Part shown: in pieces, positions 34,298 through 42,397 of the stretch | Position numbering within the stretch: the first letter of the stretch is position 1 | How the letters are laid out: every line of letters begins with the position of its first letter | Origin: JAEWSN01 sp942493335 | GTDB taxonomy: Bacteria; Bacillota; Clostridia; DSM-8532 | Direction of reading: 5' to 3' | NCBI GenBank assembly: GCA_942493335.1 | Contig: OW818693.1 | Coordinates: 248,001-312,000, forward strand | DNA: 64,000 nucleotides | The notes under the pieces: generated by a model | Databases searched by the model: none | What the model saw: the letters and a program-made list of their open reading frames with translations, nothing else | What the model was told of the DNA's origin: nothing | Made by a program: the position numbers and the translations under genes

Positions 34298-35857
34298 ATG
34301 GTCAGCGACGGAAATCCCGATCCCGGTCCATCCGACGGTATTCATAGATGCATGCCTCTCCTGGCGGATGAAATCAAGCAGGCTCTGGCGGGGGATCTTG
34401 TGCCGTTCCATATGCCTGGACACCGTGCGGGAAGGGGATTTCCCCTTGATTTTGGCCGGCTGCTGTCGGAGATCGACACGACGGAACTGCCCGGAACCGA
34501 CAATCTACAGCATCCTGCCGGCATCCTGAAAGAAGCCCAGGAGAGGGCTGCCCGTTACTTTGGAGCCGCCGCCTCGCACTTTCTCGTCAATGGCTCGACC
34601 GTCGGGCTCCTTGCCATGCTGCAGGCGGTTGCCGGTCCCGGCGATGAAATCCTGGTCGGACGCGACTGTCATCGATCCGTTCTTCATGCCCTTCAGCTTT
34701 CCGGCGCGGAGCCGGTTTTCGTGGATGTCCATCCCGACGGGATGGCCGGCGTTCCCTGCGGCTGCACGGAAGACCGGCTTGTCGAAGCCATCCGGCAGAA
34801 CCGGCATGCAAAGGCTCTGCTGCTCACACGTCCCAATTATTACGGCTTTGCCGTTCCTTTGAAAAAGATCGCGCGCCTGCTGCATGAAAACGGTATGGCG
34901 TTGCTTGTCGATGAGGCGCATGGCGCCCATTTCAACTGCGGAACCTTCTTTCCCGAACCGGCGCTGGCCTGCGGCGCCGATCTTGTGGTGCAGAGCCTCC
35001 ACAAGACGCTGCCGTCCCCGACGCAGACCGCCATTCTGCACGAAGGCTTCTCCTGGCACGGCGTACGGCCCGGCCTGATGGTTTCCTCCGTCCGGGAGGC
35101 ACTGTCGCTTTTTCAAACGACAAGTCCGTCCTATCCGCTTCTTGCAGGTATCGACGCAGCCGTCCGCTGGGCCTCGGAATCAGGTGCGGAGGCGTACCTG
35201 TCCCTTGTGGAACGTCTGGATGAATGTCGGAAGCGGGTACACGGGGAGAGCCGTTTTTCCTTCATCGATCCGGAAGCGGGACATCCTCTTTTCGTCCGGG
35301 ATCCGACGCGTCTGGTGATTCAGGCAAGGAATGCCGGCATAAAGCTGGAATCCTGGCTCCGCGAATCCTGTGGCGTTTTTGCCGAAATGGCCGATATGAA
35401 TCATGTGGTCCTGATTGCGACCCCTTTTCATGATGCGGCCGATTTCACACGCCTGACGGATGCCTTGCGGGATGCGCCGGAATGCGGAAGGGATACAGGC
35501 CAGAAGATGGATCGGACGGATGCTCATGCTACGGATCGGACATCCGGCTGTTGGATCATTCCGTTGCCAAGCTCCGAAGTCCGTCCGGAGGATTCCGGAC
35601 CCTTCGTTCTCCCGGAACGCGTGGTGGGCTTGCAGCGTGCGGTACGCATGAAGCGGGAAGCGGTTCCCATCCTCGGTGCGATCGGAAGGATTGCAGCAGG
35701 AACGGTTGTTCCCTACCCGCCCGGGGTGGTTGCCATCGCACCCGGAGAGCGGTTCGACAGCGATCTGGTCACATGGCTGGTCGAACAGGGGAAAGCCGGC
35801 ATCTCCGTATTGGGGATGGAGGATGGGTGCGTTTCCTGTATAATGGAAGAGAAATAA
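34298..35857 (+). CDS. Orn/Lys/Arg decarboxylase family protein
   Basis: This is a PLP-dependent decarboxylase of about 519 residues, of the SpeA/YaaO type, which makes a diamine or agmatine from a basic amino acid. The fold-I core includes PFHMPGHRAGRGFP, TDNLQHPAGILKEAQ, FLVNGSTVG, LLVDEAHGAHF and the PLP lysine in VVQSLHKTLPSPTQT. I chose ATG 34298 (GGAAGGA upstream); GTG 34253 is an alternative. The substrate cannot be read from sequence. A TATAAT near its end (35839-35844) may start tmk transcription. Confidence 0.88.
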   Translation: MVSDGNPDPGPSDGIHRCMPLLADEIKQALAGDLVPFHMPGHRAGRGFPLDFGRLLSEIDTTELPGTDNLQHPAGILKEAQERAARYFGAAASHFLVNGSTVGLLAMLQAVAGPGDEILVGRDCHRSVLHALQLSGAEPVFVDVHPDGMAGVPCGCTEDRLVEAIRQNRHAKALLLTRPNYYGFAVPLKKIARLLHENGMALLVDEAHGAHFNCGTFFPEPALACGADLVVQSLHKTLPSPTQTAILHEGFSWHGVRPGLMVSSVREALSLFQTTSPSYPLLAGIDAAVRWASESGAEAYLSLVERLDECRKRVHGESRFSFIDPEAGHPLFVRDPTRLVIQARNAGIKLESWLRESCGVFAEMADMNHVVLIATPFHDAADFTRLTDALRDAPECGRDTGQKMDRTDAHATDRTSGCWIIPLPSSEVRPEDSGPFVLPERVVGLQRAVRMKREAVPILGAIGRIAAGTVVPYPPGVVAIAPGERFDSDLVTWLVEQGKAGISVLGMEDGCVSCIMEEK

Positions 35858-35881
35858 GCATCACAGGGAGCGTTCGCATAC

Positions 35882-36538
35882 ATGGAAAATGGAAACAGGG
35901 GCCTCTTCATCAGTTTCGAGGGCAATGACGGTTCGGGAAAAACAACACAGATCCGCCTGCTTTCGCAATGGTTCGAAGGCTGCGGCCGTGAAGTCATTCT
36001 CGTGAGGGAACCCGGTGGCACACCGCTCGGGGAGAAGATCCGGGAGCTTCTGCTGGACAACGCGAACGAGGGAATGGAACCGGTCACGGAAATGCTTCTG
36101 TATGCGGCATCCCGGGCGCAGCTGATGCGCAAGGTGATCCGACCGGCGCTCGCACGGGGAGCCGTGGTCATCTGCGACAGGTTTGTGGATTCCAGCTATG
36201 CCTATCAGGGCTTCGGCCGGCAGCTTGGGCTTGGAACAGTCAGGCTGGCGAACGAAAAGGCCATCGACGGGCAGATGCCGCATCTCACGTTCTTCATGGA
36301 TCTTGACGCCGACACCTCCATGGCGCGCAGAATGGCTTCCGGAACTGTGGCGGATCGACTGGAAAACGAAGAAATGGCTTTTCACAGAAGGGCATATGAC
36401 GGGTACCACACCTTGGCGGAAACAGACGGAGAACGCATCAAGCGAATTGCGGTGCTGGAGGGCGGACGGCAACGTACGCCGGAAGCGGTTGCCGCGGAAA
36501 TCCGCGAGCATGTAGAGGCAAGGCAGGCAAATCCCTGA
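35882..36538 (+). CDS. tmk: Thymidylate kinase
   Basis: This 218-residue enzyme phosphorylates dTMP to dTDP for DNA synthesis. The P-loop is FEGNDGSGKTTQIRLL, the nucleotide motif is CDRFVDSSYAYQGFGR, and FFMDLDADTSMARR follows. Length is normal. It begins the conserved Bacillota order tmk-yaaR-holB-ricT. Confidence 0.96.
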   Translation: MENGNRGLFISFEGNDGSGKTTQIRLLSQWFEGCGREVILVREPGGTPLGEKIRELLLDNANEGMEPVTEMLLYAASRAQLMRKVIRPALARGAVVICDRFVDSSYAYQGFGRQLGLGTVRLANEKAIDGQMPHLTFFMDLDADTSMARRMASGTVADRLENEEMAFHRRAYDGYHTLAETDGERIKRIAVLEGGRQRTPEAVAAEIREHVEARQANP

Positions 36539-36550
36539 CAGGAGGATGAC

Positions 36551-37018
36551 ATGGCCATTCGCATTGAAGGAAGCGGAAGCCGCCGCGAACCGACAAGACC
36601 CGCTTCCATTGAGGGATCTTCCGGCGTTGGAAAGGTCAGGCATGCCGAGTCCTCCCAGTTCGGCTCCACACTGGGTCATTCGTTCCAGCAAGCCCAGGAG
36701 GAACGGCTGCAGCAGATGGCGCTGGACATAGCGGAACAAGGCAGGAAACTGGCGGATCGGGTCGATATCGGAGATCTGAAGGCTTACAAACGGCTTGTGG
36801 CGGATTTTCTGGAAGAGGCGGTGGCCGGGTACGGAAAATTCTCCAAGGAAAGTTTTCTGGACCGTCGGGGGCGTCACCGTGTCTATGCGACGGTTCAAAC
36901 CATCAATGAGAAACTGGAAGCGTTGACACAGGAAGTATTGAAAACGGAAAAGGATCATTTGGCCATTGCGGGCAAGATCGAAGACATCCGCGGGCTGGTG
37001 CTGGATTTGATGTTATGA
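36551..37018 (+). CDS. yaaR: YaaR-family (DUF327) protein
   Basis: This is a 155-residue, mostly helical cytoplasmic protein of unknown function. The core LKAYKRLVADFLEEAVAGYG and RHRVYATVQTINEKLEALT match YaaR, which lies between tmk and holB in many Bacillota. AGGAGGATGAC precedes the start. Its end overlaps holB by four bases. Confidence 0.88.
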   Translation: MAIRIEGSGSRREPTRPASIEGSSGVGKVRHAESSQFGSTLGHSFQQAQEERLQQMALDIAEQGRKLADRVDIGDLKAYKRLVADFLEEAVAGYGKFSKESFLDRRGRHRVYATVQTINEKLEALTQEVLKTEKDHLAIAGKIEDIRGLVLDLML

Positions 37019-38031
37019 GTCTGAAAAACGGATCGGGTCCGGAGAAAGTCATCGGTCTGGACAGTGTCATCGGTCAGGGAAAACTGAAGGCAAGGCTGGG
37101 CCAACTCCTTGAACAAGGGGTTCCGGGCCATGCCTATATCTTCAGCGGTGCATCCGGCATGGGGAAGCGGACGCTGGCCCACGCCTTTGCGGCCCATTGG
37201 CTTTGTACGGTGAATCCGATGTCTCCCTGCGGCCAATGCCGTTCCTGCACCACCTTTGCGGCGGGAACCCATCCGGATGTCGTGCTTATTCGGCCGGAAG
37301 AGCGTAAAATCCCCATTGAGGCCGTCCGGAACATGCAGGCGGCCTTTTCCGTCACCACGACCTATGGACGGCGGCTGTGTCTGATCGAGGATGCGGAACG
37401 GATGAACGAGGCGGCCCAGAACTGCCTGCTGAAAACGCTCGAGGAGCCTCCGGCCCGTTCTTTGCTGATTCTGACGACTTCCTCCTTCGATTCCCTGATG
37501 CCCACCATCCGCTCCCGCGTGGTTCGTCTGCCCCTGGACGGGTACGCCAAAAACGAACTTGATGATATTCTCCGACAGGCCGGCAGCGGCCAGACGACGG
37601 ATTTTCTTGTTTCTTTCTCGCAGGGGATTCCCGGCCGTGCGATGTCCCTGCTGGAGAGCAGGACCCTGGAGCCGAACAGACAGCGCGTGGCGGCCATCCT
37701 TCCCCAGGGAGGCGTCGGAATGGGCGTTCCCGGGATGGAGGCGTTATGGCGTCACCTGAGCGAGAACAAGGGAGAGTTTGCAGAAGCCGTCGATTTGCTG
37801 CAGGGATTACTGCGGGACCTGCTGGCGGCGCACGAAGGCGTGGATGGCCGGTTGATCAATACGGATAAAACCGATACAATAAGGAAGGTTGCGCGAATCC
37901 GGACGCGCGGGGAGTGGGTGGACGCGATACAAAAGACGGACGACATCCGTCAGGCCGTCCAGTCCAACCTGAATCACCAGATGGCGGTGGATGCGCTGAG
38001 CGCGGCACTGGGCCCTCTGTTTGACCTTTGA
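37015..38031 (+). CDS. holB: DNA polymerase III delta' subunit
   Basis: This 338-residue AAA+ protein is part of the clamp loader that places the beta clamp on DNA. Seen are a Walker A-like IFSGASGMGKRTLA, a zinc-binding cluster with CGQCRSC, the segment LCLIEDAERMNEAAQNCLLK and the TLEEPP box. Coupled to yaaR by a four-base overlap. Confidence 0.93.
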   Translation: MSLKNGSGPEKVIGLDSVIGQGKLKARLGQLLEQGVPGHAYIFSGASGMGKRTLAHAFAAHWLCTVNPMSPCGQCRSCTTFAAGTHPDVVLIRPEERKIPIEAVRNMQAAFSVTTTYGRRLCLIEDAERMNEAAQNCLLKTLEEPPARSLLILTTSSFDSLMPTIRSRVVRLPLDGYAKNELDDILRQAGSGQTTDFLVSFSQGIPGRAMSLLESRTLEPNRQRVAAILPQGGVGMGVPGMEALWRHLSENKGEFAEAVDLLQGLLRDLLAAHEGVDGRLINTDKTDTIRKVARIRTRGEWVDAIQKTDDIRQAVQSNLNHQMAVDALSAALGPLFDL

Positions 38032-38066
38032 ATCCGGAATGCGCGGCATGAAAGTGAGGAGCCTAT

Positions 38067-39479
38067 ATGGCCATCGTTGTGGGGGTCCGTTTCAGGACCG
38101 CCGGAAAAATATACGACTTCAGCCCAGAGAACGAAGTGTTCGAAAAAGGCGAATATGTCATTGTGGAAACGGCTCGCGGCGTGGAGTGCGGAGAAGTGCT
38201 CAATGGCAACCACGAAGTAGCCGACAGTGCGGTGGTCGCGCCGCTGAAGCCCATCCAGCGCCGGGCCACGCCTGAGGATGTGACCCGGAACGAGGAAAAC
38301 CGGCGTCGTGAAAAGGAAGCGCATGACATCTGCCAGGAGCGCATCCGGCGTCACAAGCTGGAAATGAAGCTGATCGACGTGGAATACACATTCGACAACA
38401 GCAAGATCCTGTTCTATTTCACCGCCGACGGACGTGTCGACTTCCGCGACCTGGTGAAGGATCTGGCCTCCGTCTTCCGCACCCGCATCGAACTGCGGCA
38501 GATCGGCGTTCGTGACGAAGCGAAAATGCTCGGCGCCATCGCGACCTGTGGCAGGGAATTGTGCTGCAGCACCTTCCTTTCGGAATTCCATCCCGTATCC
38601 ATCAAGATGGCGAAGGAGCAGTCGCTGTCCCTCAATCCGACCAAGATTTCCGGTACCTGCGGGCGACTGATGTGCTGCCTGAAATATGAGACCGAAGCCT
38701 ACGAGTATCTTTTGAAGCGTTCCCCACGCGTGGACGCCATCGTGAAGACACCACAGGGGCAGGGAACCGTCATAGTCGTCAGCCTTCTCAAGGAACTCGT
38801 GAAGGTCAGGCTCGATACGGAAACAGGCAATGATCTGATTGAAGTCCGCGTCGAGGATATCGAGATCATCAAGGATGGCGGCAAACGCCACAGCAATGCC
38901 GACAAGGGCGGCAGGGGACGTGAGGACGCTGCGAACCGGGAAGGCGGACCAGCCCGTGAAGGAGCCGATGCACCAGGCAAGGGCGGACAGGCCCGCGATG
39001 GAGGCAGGGGAGCCGGCAGAACCGGGGGCCGTGACCGGAACCGCGAAGGCGGCGGGAACGGAGCACGTGAAACCGGACGCGAAGGCAGTGGAAGCGGGAC
39101 ACAGGAAGCCGGACGCGAAGTCGCGGGAGATGGAACACGCGATGCCGGCCGTGAAGGAAACCGGGACCGGCAGCGGGATGGCGGACGAGATCGGGATCGA
39201 CGGAACCGGAATGGCATGGAATCGAGTGAGAATTCCCGGATTCCGGCAACCCCCGGTTCCGATGGCGGGACGGAAGCTTTCGTTCAACCGGATTGGAATG
39301 ATGCCGTCATCGAAGAACCGTTCGATCTTGAGGCGGAAAAGGAAATGAGTACGGATACGAATACGGAGACTAATGGCTCAGTCGGAGATCTTTTCGCGGT
39401 TCACGCCGACACGGACGGATTGGATGAAATGCCTGCGGAATCAGACTTCGATGACGAAGAGGACCATCCGGCGGGTTGA
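38067..39479 (+). CDS. ricT: RicT/YaaT PSP1-domain protein with Arg/Gly-rich tail
   Basis: This is a 470-residue protein. Residues 1-270 are the PSP1 domain of YaaT/RicT, which in Bacillus forms the Y-complex (RicA-RicF-RicT) that steers RNase Y and sporulation phosphorelay. Family motifs are GKIYDFSPE, ATCGRELCCSTFL and ISGTCGRLMCCLKYE with the conserved Cys. Residues about 275-390 are low complexity, rich in Arg, Gly, Asp and Glu, with repeated GREG and AGRE units. An acidic end follows. This tail is absent in typical homologues. Confidence 0.92.
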   Translation: MAIVVGVRFRTAGKIYDFSPENEVFEKGEYVIVETARGVECGEVLNGNHEVADSAVVAPLKPIQRRATPEDVTRNEENRRREKEAHDICQERIRRHKLEMKLIDVEYTFDNSKILFYFTADGRVDFRDLVKDLASVFRTRIELRQIGVRDEAKMLGAIATCGRELCCSTFLSEFHPVSIKMAKEQSLSLNPTKISGTCGRLMCCLKYETEAYEYLLKRSPRVDAIVKTPQGQGTVIVVSLLKELVKVRLDTETGNDLIEVRVEDIEIIKDGGKRHSNADKGGRGREDAANREGGPAREGADAPGKGGQARDGGRGAGRTGGRDRNREGGGNGARETGREGSGSGTQEAGREVAGDGTRDAGREGNRDRQRDGGRDRDRRNRNGMESSENSRIPATPGSDGGTEAFVQPDWNDAVIEEPFDLEAEKEMSTDTNTETNGSVGDLFAVHADTDGLDEMPAESDFDDEEDHPAG

Positions 39480-39504
39480 CAGTAGGGTGCCAATCAGGTA
39501 CCAT
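39476..39504 (+). promoter_or_regulatory. Promoter of the ferredoxin gene
   Basis: TTGACA at 39476-39481 overlaps the ricT stop codon; TACCAT lies at 39499-39504 with 17-base spacing. The ATG follows 54 bases later with AGGAGG. Confidence 0.75.
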
Positions 39505-39558
39505 ATTGTCTGGAATCAACATCCAACGATTTGTTTTGGACTTCAGGAGGGTAAAAAC

Positions 39559-39729
39559 ATGGCTTACGCAATTAATGACGACTGCATCAACTGTGGTGCC
39601 TGCGAATCGGAATGCCCGGTCAGCTGCATCTCCGCCGGCGACACGAAGTACGTAATCGAAGAAGGATCCTGCATCGACTGCGGATCCTGTGCGAATGTCT
39701 GCCCTGTCGCCGCGCCCCAGCCGAAATAA
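39559..39729 (+). CDS. 2[4Fe-4S] ferredoxin
   Basis: This 56-residue clostridial-type ferredoxin is a low-potential one-electron carrier for cytoplasmic redox enzymes. Two cluster-binding sets are clear: CINCGACESECPVSC and CIDCGSCANVCP. It has its own promoter, AGGAGG ribosome site and terminator, consistent with high expression. The oxidoreductase operon at 42178-44773 is a plausible partner. Confidence 0.96.
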   Translation: MAYAINDDCINCGACESECPVSCISAGDTKYVIEEGSCIDCGSCANVCPVAAPQPK

Positions 39730-39742
39730 TCCGCAACGATGC

Positions 39743-39770
39743 AAGGGCTGTCCCGAAGGGGGCAGCCCTT
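39743..39770 (+). terminator. First hairpin after ferredoxin
   Basis: AAGGGCTGTCCC (39743-39754) pairs with GGGGCAGCCCTT (39759-39770) with one G-T wobble. No T tract follows; it may assist the stronger terminator just downstream. Confidence 0.5.
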
Positions 39771-39801
39771 CATGCAAAAAAAAGCCGGGCCGAGAGTCGA
39801 G

Positions 39802-39825
39802 AAAACCGCCGCGGGCGGTTTTTTT
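39802..39825 (+). terminator. Strong intrinsic terminator after ferredoxin
   Basis: AAAACCGCC and GGCGGTTTT pair around the loop GCG (39802-39822), and the T run extends to 39825. It ends the ferredoxin transcript about 30 bases before the next gene. Confidence 0.85.
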
Positions 39826-39856
39826 CATATCCGTCGCACCGGGTCGCAGGAGACGC

Positions 39857-40609
39857 ATGTACGAAACCTGGCAGGCTGAAGCCAATCCCACCCGGCCGGA
39901 TGAAACCCTGGAAATCCTGAATGAGGCAGGCGCGGCCATTCTGCAGAAAAGGGACGGTTTCCGTTTCGGAACCGATGCCGTCGTGCTGGCTGACTTTGCC
40001 CGTGCGCATATCCGTTTCAGCAAGGGGCGGAAGGGCGTGGAACAAATGGCCGATCTCGGCACGGGGACCGGCATCATCGCGCTGCTCATGGCCCTGGGGA
40101 CGAAGATTCCCTCTGTGCATGCGATAGAACTGCAGCCTGACATGGCGGACATGGCTGCGCGATCCGTGGCCGGGAACGGCCTGGAGGGACGGATTCGGGT
40201 CCAATGCGCGGATCTGCGCCTGTCGGACAAACTGCTGGGTTGCGGCAGTCAGGACCTGGTTCTGAGCAATCCGCCGTATCAGCCGGCCGGAGCCGCGCTG
40301 CACAATCAGCTTGATGCGGTTGCGATGGCGAGGCATGAAATCCATTGCACGCTGGAGGATGTCATCCTTCAGGCTTCCCGTCTGTTGCGCTTCGGCGGCG
40401 CGTTTTGCCTGGTTCACCGGCCGGAACGGCTTCCGGAGATCTTCGTGTGCATGCGGCGGTACGGGTTGGAACCCAAGCAGCTTCAGATGGTGCACCGCTC
40501 CTTTTCGGCGCCGCCTTCACTCGTCCTCATCCGGGGACTCAGGGGCGGAAAGCCCGGTCTGCATGTACTGGCGCCGCGCATGGCGTCGGATGGCCGGGGC
40601 GGTGGATGA
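39857..40609 (+). CDS. TrmN6-like tRNA adenine methyltransferase
   Basis: This 250-residue SAM-dependent methyltransferase resembles TrmN6/YfiC, which methylates adenine 37 of tRNA1(Val). The SAM motif is ADLGTGTGIIALLMA and the catalytic motif VLSNPPYQP. The entry segment RDGFRFGTDAVVLADFA is typical of the family. ATG 39857 has AGGAGA upstream and the expected N-terminus. The RNA target is inferred. Confidence 0.87.
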   Translation: MYETWQAEANPTRPDETLEILNEAGAAILQKRDGFRFGTDAVVLADFARAHIRFSKGRKGVEQMADLGTGTGIIALLMALGTKIPSVHAIELQPDMADMAARSVAGNGLEGRIRVQCADLRLSDKLLGCGSQDLVLSNPPYQPAGAALHNQLDAVAMARHEIHCTLEDVILQASRLLRFGGAFCLVHRPERLPEIFVCMRRYGLEPKQLQMVHRSFSAPPSLVLIRGLRGGKPGLHVLAPRMASDGRGGG

Positions 40610-40728
40610 ATCGACGACATGCATCGAATCGGATACGCGGGACCTGAATGTGCCGATACCGCGCATGGTAGCGGATTTTCGACGCTGGGATGTACCGAAT
40701 CTGAAACACATTGAAACGGGAGGACGCA

Positions 40729-41295
40729 ATGCCCAGACAAATCAAGACCCCCTTGACGGAAGAAACGGTTCGCAGTCTGAAGGCGGGCGAGGAAGTCCTG
40801 ATCTCCGGGATTCTTTATACGGGCCGTGATGCGGCGCACAAGCGGATGATCCGCTGTCTGGAGGATGGCGAACCGCTTCCCTTTGAAATGCAGGGACAGG
40901 TCATCTATTATGTCGGACCCTGCCCGGCGCCGCCCGGCAAGGTCATTGGTTCCGCAGGCCCGACCACGAGCGGGCGGATGGATGCCTACGCGCCGACGCT
41001 GCTGGATCTGGGCCTTAAGGGCATGATCGGGAAAGGCTTGCGGAATGACGCCGTCATCGACGCCATGAAACGGAACGGCGCAGTCTATTTCGGCGCCATC
41101 GGCGGTGCGGCCGCGCTGATCGCGCGCAGTGTCGTGTCAGAAGAAGTCATCGCGTTCGAGGATCTGGGAACCGAAGCGGTCCGACGTCTGGTGGTCAGGG
41201 ATTTCCCCGCTTTCGTTGTCATCGATGCGGATGGGAACAACGCCTATGATATGGGACGCGCCGCTGCTGCGGAGGCCATTCGTGCCATGGAATGA
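40729..41295 (+). CDS. Fe-S hydro-lyase beta subunit (fumarase/tartrate dehydratase type)
   Basis: This is a 188-residue protein matching the C-terminal domain of class I fumarase and the beta subunit of L-tartrate dehydratase. Seen are LTEETVRSLKAGEEVLISG, YTGRDAAHKRM, YYVGPCPAPPGKVIGSAGPT and a KGLRNDAVIDAM segment. ATG 40729 has GGGAGG upstream. The alpha subunit, which carries the [4Fe-4S] site, is not next to it. Substrate is undecided between fumarate/malate and tartrate-like acids. Confidence 0.88.
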   Translation: MPRQIKTPLTEETVRSLKAGEEVLISGILYTGRDAAHKRMIRCLEDGEPLPFEMQGQVIYYVGPCPAPPGKVIGSAGPTTSGRMDAYAPTLLDLGLKGMIGKGLRNDAVIDAMKRNGAVYFGAIGGAAALIARSVVSEEVIAFEDLGTEAVRRLVVRDFPAFVVIDADGNNAYDMGRAAAAEAIRAME

Positions 41296-41315
41296 ATCAT
41301 TCAGGAGGAACACTC

Positions 41316-42014
41316 ATGCAGACAGCCGATTGGCTCAGCTTGTTCGGTCCGGCCCGTATCTTCATCTTCGCAGGACATTATGGAAGCGGAAAATCCGAGA
41401 TCTCCGTCCAGTTCTCCCGTGAGCTGGCCGCGTCCGGAAAACGGGTGCTGATGGCGGACATGGATATCGTGAATCCGTTTTTCCGAAGCCTGGATGCGCG
41501 GACCCTGCTGGAAAAGGACGGAATCCGCATCGCCGCGCCTCTTTTTGCAAACACGAACGTGGATGTGCCGGCGCTGGTCCCCGAGATCGGTTCCGCCCTG
41601 CGGGATCCCGGCACCCACGTGGTGCTGGATGTGGGCGGGGACGGGGATGGCGCAAGGGTTCTTGGGCGTTATCACCGGGACATCGCGGAAGGCGCGCTTG
41701 CCATGGTCTTCATCTTCAATGCATCCCGCCCGATGACGCGTGATGCGGAAACGGCCGGCGTTCAGATGGCAGAAATCGAGTTTGCGTCCAGACAACGGTT
41801 CACGCATATCCTCAACAATACGCACCTTCTGGATGAGACGACTTGCATGCATGTCATGGAAGGAGAACGGGAAGCCCTCGCGCTTTCAGAAAGAACCGGC
41901 TGCCCGCTGGCCGCCTCCGTATATAGCCGGGAGTTGCAGGATCCTTGTGAAATCTCGAAAAACAGCATACCGTGGGTGCCGCTCCATCGCACACTCGGGG
42001 TGTCCTTTGGTTGA
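41316..42014 (+). CDS. P-loop ATPase, MinD/CobQ-like
   Basis: This is a 232-residue nucleotide-binding protein. The deviant P-loop region reads FAGHYGSGKSEISVQF, followed by LMADMDIVNPFFRSLDA, which resembles the SIMIBI class (MinD/ParA/CooC). VVLDVGGDGDGARVLG would be the switch region. AGGAGG lies upstream of ATG 41316. It lies between the hydro-lyase subunit and the 2-oxoacid oxidoreductase; a maturation or metal-insertion role is only a guess. Confidence 0.75.
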   Translation: MQTADWLSLFGPARIFIFAGHYGSGKSEISVQFSRELAASGKRVLMADMDIVNPFFRSLDARTLLEKDGIRIAAPLFANTNVDVPALVPEIGSALRDPGTHVVLDVGGDGDGARVLGRYHRDIAEGALAMVFIFNASRPMTRDAETAGVQMAEIEFASRQRFTHILNNTHLLDETTCMHVMEGEREALALSERTGCPLAASVYSRELQDPCEISKNSIPWVPLHRTLGVSFG

Positions 42015-42040
42015 CAGCTTTCCCACATGGGGGTTACAAT
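42011..42040 (+). promoter_or_regulatory. Promoter of the kor operon
   Basis: TTGACA at 42011-42016 overlaps the previous stop, and TACAAT lies at 42035-42040 (18-base spacing). The leader is about 130 bases and holds the hairpin GCATGCCC/GGGCATGC (42120-42141). Confidence 0.75.
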
Positions 42041-42177
42041 TTTACAGATAGCCTGTGTTTTCCAGGAAGGGCCTGAAGGATTTCAGGAACCATCCTGCAA
42101 ATCTCCGGCAGGCGAACCGGCATGCCCGTCCTTGGGCATGCGGTGGGTGCATTGCCGGCCAACAAAGGAGCGAACGG

Positions 42178-42384
42178 ATGGCAAAGGTGACATTTTCCAG
42201 TGAACGATGCAAGAACTGCGGTCTTTGCATCAGTGTGTGTCCCAAGAAAATCATCCTCGAGGACCGGGAATCCATGAATGCGAAAGGTTACCACCCCGCG
42301 TATGTCGCCGAAATGGACAAATGCATCGGTTGCGCTTTTTGCGCGACGATCTGTCCCGATTGCGTCATCACGGTCGAGAAGTGA
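42178..42384 (+). CDS. korD: 2-oxoacid:ferredoxin oxidoreductase delta (ferredoxin) subunit
   Basis: This is a 68-residue ferredoxin-like subunit with two [4Fe-4S] sites, CKNCGLCISVCP and CIGCAFCATICP. It passes electrons from the TPP-bearing subunit to free ferredoxin. AAAGGAG lies seven bases upstream of ATG 42178. It opens the four-gene order D-A-B-C. Confidence 0.93.
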   Translation: MAKVTFSSERCKNCGLCISVCPKKIILEDRESMNAKGYHPAYVAEMDKCIGCAFCATICPDCVITVEK

Positions 42385-42397
42385 AGGAGGAACCCTC

